Source of the DNA: Ktedonobacteraceae bacterium
Lineage (GTDB): Bacteria; Chloroflexota; Ktedonobacteria; Ktedonobacterales; Ktedonobacteraceae
Reading direction: 5' to 3'
NCBI GenBank assembly: GCA_035653615.1
Contig: DASRBN010000039.1
Span: 1 to 64,000, forward strand
Length of the DNA: 64,000 nt
Below are positions 53,070-60,838 of the stretch, one piece after another. Below the pieces are notes generated by a model, which made no database searches, was not told the origin of the DNA, and was given only the letters and a program-made list of their open reading frames with translations. The first letter of the stretch is position 1. Every line of letters begins with the position of its first letter. A program made the position numbers and the translations under genes.

Positions 53070-53450
53070 CTATACGTTTACTCTGGAAGTAACTTTATCG
53101 ACGAGGGAAAGAAGCGTCCGCATGCTGAAAGGTTTCTGCATGATCGGCACAACAGGATAACGTTGCCTGATCGGGGTAAGGGTTGTTTCTTCAGCAGCTG
53201 AAATCAAGATCGTGGGTATCAATTGTGAGCGTTGCGCCTGCAAGACCTCGATAATATCGATGCCCGAAAGGTGATCCAGGAAGAGATCAACAATTACTAC
53301 ATCATACGGTGGCTCGCGTCGGGCGACGTGCAGAGCATAGAGAAAAGATGATGAGTTACTAAACGTCTCGCTGCTATGCCCATGCAGCTTCAGTGCCGCT
53401 TCGATCATTGCCAGAACCGACGGGTTGTCATCGACAATACCTATGTGCAT
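53070..53450 (-). CDS. Stand-alone receiver-domain response regulator
   Basis: 126-residue CheY/FixJ-type receiver with no output domain. The acidic pair is in IGIVDDNPSV, the phosphoacceptor Asp in DVVIVDLFLDHLSG, and the Lys in PIMQKPFSM, so all key residues are kept. The start at 53450 sits at the fold's first strand; a longer open frame upstream (to 53588) encodes unrelated residues. It probably relays phosphate from a histidine kinase elsewhere to a partner protein. It is divergent from the STAND regulator across a 366-nt region that contains tandem repeats. Confidence 0.85.
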   Translation of the reverse strand: MHIGIVDDNPSVLAMIEAALKLHGHSSETFSNSSSFLYALHVARREPPYDVVIVDLFLDHLSGIDIIEVLQAQRSQLIPTILISAAEETTLTPIRQRYPVVPIMQKPFSMRTLLSLVDKVTSRVNV

Positions 53451-53632
53451 AGTCCCATGCCCTCTCACTACGTAACCTGCATCAGTAAAACATCTTGTTG
53501 GTAAAGATTGCCGCAACAGGCAGCTATTTCGACACTGACTATCATATCGAACATAGTGCTTCCCCCTACCTGCTTTGGCATTCTTCACCGCCGGCAGTAT
53601 ATAGGCAATAGTAGAGAAGGAGAAGACGAAAG

Positions 53633-53654
53633 ATGATTCAAAAATGATTCAAAA
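53633..53654 (+). repeat. Two tandem 11-nt repeats upstream of the STAND regulator
   Basis: ATGATTCAAAA occurs twice in direct succession, followed by a third partial copy ATGATGAAAA. The set lies about 50-70 nt upstream of the TATAAT at 53702-53707, which lacks a -35 box. This is where an activator would bind. Confidence 0.5.
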
Positions 53655-53763
53655 ATGATGAAAACATGCCAAATTCTCCCAAAGGGTCTGGACGGATGAT
53701 TTATAATGCTACCGGTAACCAGATTGATAAAGAGAAACAAACACGCCCACTAAAATATAGCTG

Positions 53764-53789
53764 TAGGGACAGTATCTTGTGCCTGTCCC
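53764..53789 (+). repeat. 26-nt dispersed hairpin repeat, copy 2
   Basis: Starts TAGGGACAG and ends GCCTGTCCC; ends pair as GGGACAG/CTGTCCC. Same length and orientation as the copies at 27095 and 56499. It lies 27 nt before the STAND regulator start. Confidence 0.6.
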
Positions 53790-53816
53790 GGCGCCCCAAC
53801 GAGGAGAAGGATATAT

Positions 53817-56384
53817 ATGGCTACCAGAGAAGGCGCTCAGCGGTCCACTCATCTGAGTCTCTTTCGAGAGAAGGTGAACTCTGCCCGGCGCAGGGCCGGG
53901 CGATTGCAAAAGGAGCTGGCCGGAGCGCTAGGAATTGATGCAGAGGTACTCAGTCGCAAACTACATGGTCAACAGAACACCTTTCCAACGCATAGAGAAG
54001 TGAAGCAAATCGTCAAGGAACTGGCGGCCTGGGATGCTATTACCACCCAAAGCGAGGCTATTGAGCTTCTTTCTTTGATGGGCTTGAAAAGGGAGAGTTT
54101 CTCAGAGGAGGAATGGAACTCCGCTCCACTGAATCGCCTGGAGTCAGTCCCTCAAGACAATAGAGCCAGTTCTATTGCTCCTTCGCCTTCACCGGTACAA
54201 TTGGCAAATCTTCCATTACCCGTACCGTCTACTTCGTTTATTGGACGGATGCATGACGTGGAATTGTTGCTTGACCGGTTACGACAGCCTTCGGTGCGTC
54301 TCCTGACGTTGTTTGGGACTGGGGGCGTTGGTAAGACGCGCCTGGCGTTGGAGGTAGCGCATGCTGTACAACAAGAGTTTGCCGGTGGCGCGTTTTTTGT
54401 GTACCTGGCGACTATCAGCGATATTGCTCTTGTTCCTTCAACCATTGCGCAGGCGCTGCGCCTGGCAGAGCCGATTGCCGGAGGTGATTCAGGCAGGCAG
54501 AGTACCGCATCGCATACGGATATGCTCAAAAATTTCTTGCGTGAAAAAGAATGCTTGCTTGTGCTGGATAATGTAGAGCAAATACCGAATATTGGGCTTT
54601 TCATTGGCGACCTGCTGGGTGCCGCCGCGAGGCTGAAGATCATAGCCACCAGCCGTGCTGTCCTGCACCTGTATGGAGAGTATGAATTCGACGTTCCACC
54701 TCTCGAGGTCTGCACACCTGGGCAAGCAGTAGATATTGACTACCTCTCCCACCTTCCTGCAACTCGCCTCTTTGTTGAACGCGCGCAGGCAGTCAATTCC
54801 GCATTCCAGATAACCGAAAACAATGCGGCTATGATTGCCGATATTTGCGCGCGCCTGGATGGCCTACCTCTAGCAATCGAGCTGGCCGCCGCGCGCACCA
54901 AAGTGCTATCGCTACCTGCAATCTGGCAGCGCCTGGTAGATAGTAGGGGAGGGCGCCTGGCATTCCTGCACGCTACTACTTACAACACGCTCCAGCGGCA
55001 TCAGACTTTGCAGGAAACTCTGGATTGGAGCTATGACCTGCTGAACGAGCGACAACAGCGATTATTTCGTCGCCTGGCGGTTTTTCTCGGCGGCTGGTCA
55101 TTGCATGCTGCTCTGGCTATTGCCGTGAGCGATAACGAAAAAACTACCCTCGATGATGCGCTCCTGCAGATGGAAGCCTTGATCGACCACAGCATTGTGA
55201 AGCGCGCGCTGCCTGAATCAATGGCTTCTCCTCTCGCCTCGCCGGACCAATTCGCAGAAATATTTGAGGAGGCGAATCCTGAGCCGCGCTTCTATTTTTT
55301 AGAAACCATCCGCGAATATGCGCTGAAACAACTGGCCGCCAGTGGCGAACTGGAAGAAATGCAGCGCTCGCACGCCACCTACTATCTGGCATTAGCGGAA
55401 CGTGTTGAACCGGGTCTGTACAGTAACAAGCAGGCTATCGCCGTATCCATATTGGCTCGCGAGCAGGATAACTTGCGTGCAGCATTAACATGGGCTATTG
55501 AACGAAATGAGGCTGAAATTGCGCAGCGCTTGTGTGGTGCGCTGGGAATGTTCTGGGAGGCCCGCACGCAATTTCAGGAGGCCCATCACTGGATTGATAG
55601 CGCGCTGCAGATGACGCGGGAGACTTCGCCTGCCATACGTGCCAAATTGTTGATGGCGGCTTCGCGCATCGCTTTGTGGGAGATAGAATGCCAGCGTTCG
55701 AGAGAACTGGCCCGGCAAGCTCTGGCGCTCTATGAAATCGTGGATGACGTTGTTGGAAAAACCGGAGCAATTTTCCAGATAGGTGATACCTGGCATATGC
55801 AAGGGGAATATGCGCTGGCCACCCGGTACTTTCAAGAAAGCCTGGAGCCTCAACGCCAGCAGGAAAACTGGCGCGGCTATGCCTTTACGCTCAGCAGACT
55901 GGGAGCGATGGCAATCCTCCAGGGCAATTTTCAACAGGCGTGGACATGGCTGAGCGAGGCTGTGATTCTACAGCGTGAGTATAGCGAGCCGGGTCTGCTC
56001 AATGTAACGCTTGTGTACCTGGGTGTGCTGGCGCTGATCCAGGGTGACTTACAACAGAGCCTCAACTACCTGCGCGAAGGCTTATTGTTGGCCCAGCAGA
56101 CCGGCAATCGTTACATGCTCGGTATCGATTTGATTGCATTTGGCTGTTTGCTAGGGACAATCCAGGGGCCATACTTCGCTGCTCGAGTGTGCAGCGGCGC
56201 TGAAGCGGTGCTGGAGAGTTTGAATACCGCGCTGCCTGCCGCATATCGCCCGCTCTATATTGCCTATATCAGCGGTATCAAGTCACAGATCGATGAGACT
56301 ACATGGGAAACATGGTGGGCCGAGGGCAAACGGCTCTCTCAAGAAGAGATCAGTAGGATTGCGCTCGATGCAAATTTGCCATAA
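53817..56384 (+). CDS. STAND-family (AfsR/MalT-like) NTPase regulator with N-terminal HTH and C-terminal TPR
   Basis: 855-residue signal-transduction ATPase. An XRE-like helix-turn-helix lies at about 20-60 (RLQKELAGALGIDAEVLSRK). The NTPase domain (about 140-420) has a P-loop FGTGGVGKTRLAL, Walker B CLLVLDNVE, sensor TSRAVLHLYGEYEFDVPPL and the GLPLAIELAAAR motif of this class. A winged-helix region (LQETLDWSYDLLNERQQRLFRRLAVF) and TPR-like helices fill the rest (about 520-830). Such proteins oligomerise on ligand binding and control nearby genes. The start follows GAGAAGG. The neighbouring small stress-type protein and MFS transporter could be targets, but no site shows this. Confidence 0.9.
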   Translation: MATREGAQRSTHLSLFREKVNSARRRAGRLQKELAGALGIDAEVLSRKLHGQQNTFPTHREVKQIVKELAAWDAITTQSEAIELLSLMGLKRESFSEEEWNSAPLNRLESVPQDNRASSIAPSPSPVQLANLPLPVPSTSFIGRMHDVELLLDRLRQPSVRLLTLFGTGGVGKTRLALEVAHAVQQEFAGGAFFVYLATISDIALVPSTIAQALRLAEPIAGGDSGRQSTASHTDMLKNFLREKECLLVLDNVEQIPNIGLFIGDLLGAAARLKIIATSRAVLHLYGEYEFDVPPLEVCTPGQAVDIDYLSHLPATRLFVERAQAVNSAFQITENNAAMIADICARLDGLPLAIELAAARTKVLSLPAIWQRLVDSRGGRLAFLHATTYNTLQRHQTLQETLDWSYDLLNERQQRLFRRLAVFLGGWSLHAALAIAVSDNEKTTLDDALLQMEALIDHSIVKRALPESMASPLASPDQFAEIFEEANPEPRFYFLETIREYALKQLAASGELEEMQRSHATYYLALAERVEPGLYSNKQAIAVSILAREQDNLRAALTWAIERNEAEIAQRLCGALGMFWEARTQFQEAHHWIDSALQMTRETSPAIRAKLLMAASRIALWEIECQRSRELARQALALYEIVDDVVGKTGAIFQIGDTWHMQGEYALATRYFQESLEPQRQQENWRGYAFTLSRLGAMAILQGNFQQAWTWLSEAVILQREYSEPGLLNVTLVYLGVLALIQGDLQQSLNYLREGLLLAQQTGNRYMLGIDLIAFGCLLGTIQGPYFAARVCSGAEAVLESLNTALPAAYRPLYIAYISGIKSQIDETTWETWWAEGKRLSQEEISRIALDANLP

Positions 56385-56498
56385 TGCTTTCGGATTGACA
56401 TGGTGGCGAGATATGCTCGCTGAGCGCAATTTCACAACCATTTTTTAACCTCGAACGTGTAAGAAATATTGAAATTGATCGTTCATGTGTTTCTCGGG

Positions 56499-56524
56499 TA
56501 GGGACAGTGCCGGGCGCCTGTCCT
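56499..56524 (+). repeat. 26-nt dispersed hairpin repeat, copy 3
   Basis: Starts TAGGGACAG and ends GCCTGTCCT; ends pair as GGACAG/CTGTCC. It is 30 nt upstream of the TTG start at 56555. Confidence 0.6.
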
Positions 56525-56554
56525 CTCAGCACTCAAGATTGGAGGTTACTGGTT

Positions 56555-57022
56555 TTGAACGATAGCAATAGGCAAAGTAAAGACGAGCAGCTGGATGTAT
56601 CCCCACAGCAGGAGTTTCCGGGAGATTCTTATCCTCACAAGTATGTGCATAGTGTATTCGTAAACGAGCAAGATGCTACGCAAGCGATTCAAGCATTAAG
56701 GGCGGCTGGTTACACTCCAGACGATATCCACTTCATGGCCGGCCAGGACTTCGTGCAGGCAGCTGCGCAGGGTGACCGGCAGGAGAATAATCTCTCCCAA
56801 TCGCTCTTTCACTTCATCTCATCATTGCAATATGATGTTACTGATGCGTATCTGAAGGAGGCGCGCCGGGGACACTATATTCTCTCCGTGCGAATTTCCA
56901 GGCACGATCAGATAGCCGAGGTGCGTGATATTCTGGCTCTTCATCATGGGGAGCTCTTGCAATATGTCGACGCCTGGACACGGGCTGACCTCTCAGATTC
57001 ATCGAGTCATGGAGATTGGTAG
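56555..57022 (+). CDS. Small general-stress-like protein (GSP17M-like domain)
   Basis: 155-residue soluble protein. The core HSVFVNEQDATQAIQALRAA with GYTPDDIHFMAG resembles the start of the general stress protein 17M (YflT-like) domain; the second half (RRGHYILSVRISRHDQIAEV) completes an alpha-beta sandwich of about 100 residues. Ends are hydrophilic and probably disordered. The start is a TTG at 56555 because GGAGG lies 9 nt upstream and the frame before it overlaps the repeat at 56499. It ends before a strong hairpin terminator. Function unknown; stress relation is inferred only from weak similarity. Confidence 0.7.
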   Translation: MNDSNRQSKDEQLDVSPQQEFPGDSYPHKYVHSVFVNEQDATQAIQALRAAGYTPDDIHFMAGQDFVQAAAQGDRQENNLSQSLFHFISSLQYDVTDAYLKEARRGHYILSVRISRHDQIAEVRDILALHHGELLQYVDAWTRADLSDSSSHGDW

Positions 57023-57045
57023 GTTTCTTAGCCTAAAGGTAGATG

Positions 57046-57079
57046 CCTGGCACCTGCAAGGGGTGCCAGGTTGTTTATT
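57046..57079 (+). terminator. Terminator after the stress-like gene
   Basis: CCTGGCACC pairs with GGTGCCAGG around a 7-nt loop, followed by TTGTTTATT. A good intrinsic terminator 24 nt after the stop. Confidence 0.75.
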
Positions 57080-57430
57080 ATTAGAACAAGATCAGGAATG
57101 GGATCATTTTTTCAGAAGCATACCACTTCCATCGCTTCTAGAGACATGATATAGTTGAGAACGTCCTGGCTATTTCTGAATTTCATCCATCATGGGTAGG
57201 CAGTGGTTGAGCCATCGGAAACGGGATGAGATAAAAGTAGTACTTTTATCTCGACGACAGTAGCAGACGCGAGGCCATAAAATCCCTTGTAGCCTCACTT
57301 CCCGGAAGATTCATGTTGCTCATGGTAGTCCTGGTATATGGTGTAATAAAATTCGCGTCGATAAGGTGAGTATGACGTGTTCGTTGCCGGAGAAAATACT
57401 GAGTATTCCTCTAGAGGATGGTGTTAGCGA
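57080..57430. other. Gap with a perfect 25-nt palindrome upstream of the MFS gene
   Basis: No gene supported in about 350 nt. A perfect inverted repeat (arm GAGATAAAAGTA, one central base) lies at 57228-57252. It could be an operator for the transporter. I see no consensus promoter. Confidence 0.4.
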
Positions 57431-58774
57431 GTGAAAGCTATTCGACTCTCTGTTCGTAAACAATTAACTTTAAACATACTATGGTTTGGTCTGAATGCAC
57501 AAACGGCGGCTCTGTTGCCCATAGTTATTCCGACCCAGATTGTACTCTTTATCTCCTCAAGCCAGGTAGGAAGTGCCCAGCAAGTATTATTCCTCAGCTG
57601 GCTCATGGGAGGAGCGGCGGTCATCTCGTTATTTATGCCGCCCGCCATCGGAACGCTTTCCGATCGCACTCGCGGCGGCTTTGGACGGCGCCGTCCCTAT
57701 ATCGCTGTGGGCGGCCTGCTTTTACTGATGAGTACCCCCCTGCTGGTGAACTCCGGCAGCATTATCATTTTTCTGATAGGTCTTAGCCTGCTGCTGATAG
57801 GGAAGAATGTGCTACAGCCTGCCTATCAAAGCCTGGTGCCCGATCATGTTTCAGAGAACCAGCGCGGTGAGACGGCAGGGTATGTCGGCGGTATGACGAT
57901 CCTGGGCAATGTGGTAGGTCTTGGCCTGGCAGCCTGGCTGCTTGGCGGGGTCAGCCAGCATGCCTATAGCGCCAGCCTGGTTCGTACCAATGCTGGCATT
58001 TATTATGTGGTAACTGCCGTCCTGGTGCTGGTGGGTCTGTTAATAACCGTGTTTGGCGTGCGTGAAATCCCCCTGCTTGTGCATAAACATGAAACGACCA
58101 CAGGCCAGCAGGAGCTTACATGCGCGAGCCGGCAGGAGTGGATGCGCAGGTTCGCTCACCATTTCGTCCATGATTGGATTGAGCCCTGGCACGACTTCAA
58201 TTTCACCATGGTCTTCCTGACACGAGCCTCTTTGATGTTGGGGTTGGCGCTGTTCATGACCTATATCGAGTACTATTTCGCCCGCGTACAGCATGTCGCC
58301 AATTTCGTGCAGGTGACAGGCATTGTAGCGATGCTGGCTCTGGGGGGCGCGGTAGTGAGCGGGGTGATCGCGGGCTTCCTCTCAGATCGCATCAAGCGAC
58401 GCGCCCCGGTTGTATGTGTCGCGACACTGCTCATGGCTATCGCAGCCCTCTCGTTTGTGATTTTCCCGGATACACTGATGGCGTATCTCTTTCCATTAGG
58501 CATCTTCTTCGGCCTTGGCTACGGGGCCTATTCAAGCGTTGACTGGGCATTGTCCATCGATGTGTTGCCGAATATGGAGAAAGCCGGCAAGGACCTGGGG
58601 GTATGGAGCGCTTCAGGAACGCTGCCAGGAGTGGCCGCGCCTATCATCGGCAGTATGATTATTAGCATAGCCGCCGGATCGGGTAACACAGGGCTGGGCT
58701 ACCAGCTCGTCTTTGGCGCGGCGACGCTCTTCTTCGTGCTTGCCGCGGTTGGTATTCTCTTCGTGAAGAAATAA
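57431..58774 (+). CDS. MFS transporter (GPH/sugar-type)
   Basis: 447-residue transporter with about twelve helices. Motif A-like TLSDRTRGGFGRRRPYIAVGG follows helix 2 and is the form seen in glycoside-pentoside-hexuronide and sucrose/H+ symporter-like proteins. A second copy, AGFLSDRIKRRAPVVCV, lies in the second half, and FFGLGYGAYSSVDWALSIDVLP is typical of this group. The middle cytoplasmic loop (about 215-255) is polar. The start is a GTG with a GAGG site 13 nt upstream, longer than ideal. The stop abuts the next gene's first ATG, so they form an operon with the methyltransferase. Confidence 0.87.
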   Translation: MKAIRLSVRKQLTLNILWFGLNAQTAALLPIVIPTQIVLFISSSQVGSAQQVLFLSWLMGGAAVISLFMPPAIGTLSDRTRGGFGRRRPYIAVGGLLLLMSTPLLVNSGSIIIFLIGLSLLLIGKNVLQPAYQSLVPDHVSENQRGETAGYVGGMTILGNVVGLGLAAWLLGGVSQHAYSASLVRTNAGIYYVVTAVLVLVGLLITVFGVREIPLLVHKHETTTGQQELTCASRQEWMRRFAHHFVHDWIEPWHDFNFTMVFLTRASLMLGLALFMTYIEYYFARVQHVANFVQVTGIVAMLALGGAVVSGVIAGFLSDRIKRRAPVVCVATLLMAIAALSFVIFPDTLMAYLFPLGIFFGLGYGAYSSVDWALSIDVLPNMEKAGKDLGVWSASGTLPGVAAPIIGSMIISIAAGSGNTGLGYQLVFGAATLFFVLAAVGILFVKK

Positions 58775-59590
58775 ATGCTATGGCGCGTAGATGCATCAGG
58801 ATGCACAAGTATGGACGACAGTACAGAATCGGATAATCCGCTAACGGATCATGCGCATAAGAACAGGTTGCTGTGGGAGGCAAACAGCGATAGCTACGAT
58901 CAAGCACACGAGGAAGCCCTTTCAGGGAGCAATGCCATGTCCTGGGGCTTGTGGCGGATTCCTGAAGCTGAATTACACGTGCTGGGTGAAGTTGCCGGTA
59001 AGGATATATTAGAGTTTGGCTGTGGCGGGGCGCGCTGGTCGATTGCCCTCGCTAAATGCGGAGCACGGCCGGTTGGCCTCGACCTCTCCCCGCGGCAACT
59101 CCACCATGCGCGCCTTCATATGGCAGAGGAGGGCGTTGACTTCCCACTGGTCGAGTCCAGCGCTGAGGATGTGCCGCTGCCAGACGCCAGTTTCGATATC
59201 GTTTTCTGTGATTGGGGCGCGATGACTTTCTGCGATCCACAGCGCACAGTTCCCGAGGCGACTCGTTTGCTCCGGCGGGGAGGGCTCTTCGTCTTCTCTA
59301 ATGCTGCCCCAATCCAGTCCATTTGCCACAACATGACGACCGATAAGACTGAGCAAGCTCTCATCAATGACTACTTCGGCATGACCCGCCTGGAATGGGA
59401 AGACGAGGTGAATTTTCAATTACCCTACGGTGAGTGGATTCGCCTCTTCCGTCGCTGCGGTTTCGTGATTGAGGATCTGATCGAAACACGGCCACCGCGG
59501 GGAGCAACTACCGCCTATCGCTCTGAGGAAGAGAATGAGTGGGCGAGACACTGGCCCATGGAAAATATCTGGAAACTGCGCAAAGTGTGA
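58775..59590 (+). CDS. Class I SAM-dependent methyltransferase
   Basis: 271 residues from the first ATG, 259 from the alternative at 58811 (MDDSTE), which has a better site (AGGATG 9 nt upstream); either is plausible. Motif I DILEFGCGGARWSIALAK, motif II VGLDLSPRQL and FDIVFCDWGAMTFCD identify a class I enzyme with a UbiE/Coq5-like core. The first 40 residues contain WEANSDSYDQAHEEAL, common in small-molecule methyltransferases. It starts right after the MFS stop. Linked transport and methylation of one compound is possible. Acceptor unknown. Confidence 0.87.
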   Translation: MLWRVDASGCTSMDDSTESDNPLTDHAHKNRLLWEANSDSYDQAHEEALSGSNAMSWGLWRIPEAELHVLGEVAGKDILEFGCGGARWSIALAKCGARPVGLDLSPRQLHHARLHMAEEGVDFPLVESSAEDVPLPDASFDIVFCDWGAMTFCDPQRTVPEATRLLRRGGLFVFSNAAPIQSICHNMTTDKTEQALINDYFGMTRLEWEDEVNFQLPYGEWIRLFRRCGFVIEDLIETRPPRGATTAYRSEEENEWARHWPMENIWKLRKV

Positions 59591-59747
59591 AACCAGTTCG
59601 TCATTTATAAGGCGGCGTAAATATCTACTAAATGCCCATCACTTCCGTAATCTATAGAGATAGCTAGCGCTATCACCGGAGCCTGTTGATCGAGAATAAT
59701 CAAACAGGAATAGCCCCATAAAAATTCTTCAAGAAAGGCGAAATACG

Positions 59748-59870
59748 ATGTGTGAGGCATGCGGGCAGCCGCTTTGTGAGAACTGCGGTGGTTGTCACAA
59801 CGAAGGCTGTGGAAACTATGTCGAACCAGGTCCTGAATGCGAGGCCACGGACGGCGAAGCTGAAAAATGA
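59748..59870 (+). CDS. 40-residue CxxC-rich protein (putative zinc ribbon)
   Basis: Small open frame of 40 residues, MCEACGQPLCENCGGC to a C-terminal ATDGEAEK. Seven cysteines and one His are spaced as CxxC, CxxC, CHNEGC and a late Cys, as in a zinc ribbon. AAAGGCG lies 7 nt upstream of the ATG. Its 3' end overlaps the 3' end of the convergent hydrolase by 55 nt. Codon use and the Cys pattern favour a real protein. The minus-strand open frame through the same stretch has no such pattern. Similar small CxxC proteins are frequent in this lineage but I cannot name a family. Confidence 0.6.
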   Translation: MCEACGQPLCENCGGCHNEGCGNYVEPGPECEATDGEAEK

Positions 59871-60523
59871 TCCGTAAACCAATCTCTGGCCAGCTCGGCC
59901 GCTCTCTCCAGTGTGCCTGGTTCCTCAAACAGGTGTGATGCGCCTGGAATAATTTCCAGGCGCTTTTCGCATTGCAACAGCGAATATGCCAGGCGATTCA
60001 ACTCTATCACCTGCGTGTCTTTTGATCCAACGAGCAGCAAGGTCGGCGCTCGCACCTCAGATAGAGCTGAACTGGCGAGATCTGGCCTGCCGCCTCTTGA
60101 GACAACAGCGCCAATTTCAAAAGTGTGTTCCGCAGCCGCTACCAGCGCAGCTGCCGCCCCCGTGCTGGCGCCAAAGTAGCCGATCTTGAGGTTTTTGATG
60201 CCGGGTTGTAGCAAGAGCCAGTTTGTCGCGCCAACAACGCGCCTGCTGAGCAACTGGATATCGAAACGTAAGTGGCCGGTATAACGATCCTCTTGTTCTT
60301 CATTGGCTGTGAGCAGATCCATTAAGAACGTAGCCAGTCCGGCCTGATACAATTGCTGAGCAACAAACTGATTGCGCGGGCTAAATCTGCTGCTTCCACT
60401 CCCATGCACGAATACTACGACGCCGCGTGGATTGTCCGGTATATTGAGGTTGCCTTCAAGCGTAATCTGTCCTTCAAGAGGCACCTGGTATGTTCTTGTG
60501 TTCCACTCCTGTATTGTGCCCAT
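59816..60523 (-). CDS. Dienelactone hydrolase-like alpha/beta hydrolase
   Basis: 235-residue soluble hydrolase of the dienelactone hydrolase group. The first beta strands carry VVVFVHGSGSSRFSPRN (oxyanion region). The nucleophile elbow is IGYFGASTGAAAAL, which has Ser in GxSTG, and the family His lies in PGASHLF near residue 205. Length and the ending FTDHF fit the family. The start at 60523 is supported by GGGAG 7 nt upstream; a 15-residue longer frame exists. Such enzymes hydrolyse lactones or esters; this one has no catabolic genes beside it. The final 20 residues (SASPSVASHSGPGST) are probably disordered. Confidence 0.85.
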   Translation of the reverse strand: MGTIQEWNTRTYQVPLEGQITLEGNLNIPDNPRGVVVFVHGSGSSRFSPRNQFVAQQLYQAGLATFLMDLLTANEEQEDRYTGHLRFDIQLLSRRVVGATNWLLLQPGIKNLKIGYFGASTGAAAALVAAAEHTFEIGAVVSRGGRPDLASSALSEVRAPTLLLVGSKDTQVIELNRLAYSLLQCEKRLEIIPGASHLFEEPGTLERAAELARDWFTDHFSASPSVASHSGPGST

Positions 60524-60838
60524 AGCTGACTCCCTGTCTTTTTCGCTGATGAAACTTGTAGGTAGCACGCGTGAAATAGAAAAAATGTGACACGCGTCTT
60601 GAGATACAGAAGGATGCCTGTCCCTTTTTTCAGTCTATCTTGTGATGAGATTGTGATATGATGGCCGTTTCCGTGATGCAAATGTGAATGCTTTTCCCTT
60701 ATAATAAATCACAAGCATGAAGCTGGCAAGCTGTTACATTCTAGGGCGTTCTCCCTCGTCCAGACCTGGAAGCGCCCATATTACGTTGTCAGGAGCAAAA
60801 GAGGCCCGGCAAGAAAGTCTCTGAGCGGCAGGAAGCAT
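60524..60838. other. Divergent promoter region, hydrolase/histidine kinase
   Basis: 315 nt without a gene. TATAAT at 60700-60705 is a candidate -10 for the histidine kinase, with no good -35 box. A half copy of the 26-nt repeat end (GCCTGTCCC) lies near 60617-60625, followed by a T-run. Confidence 0.35.
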
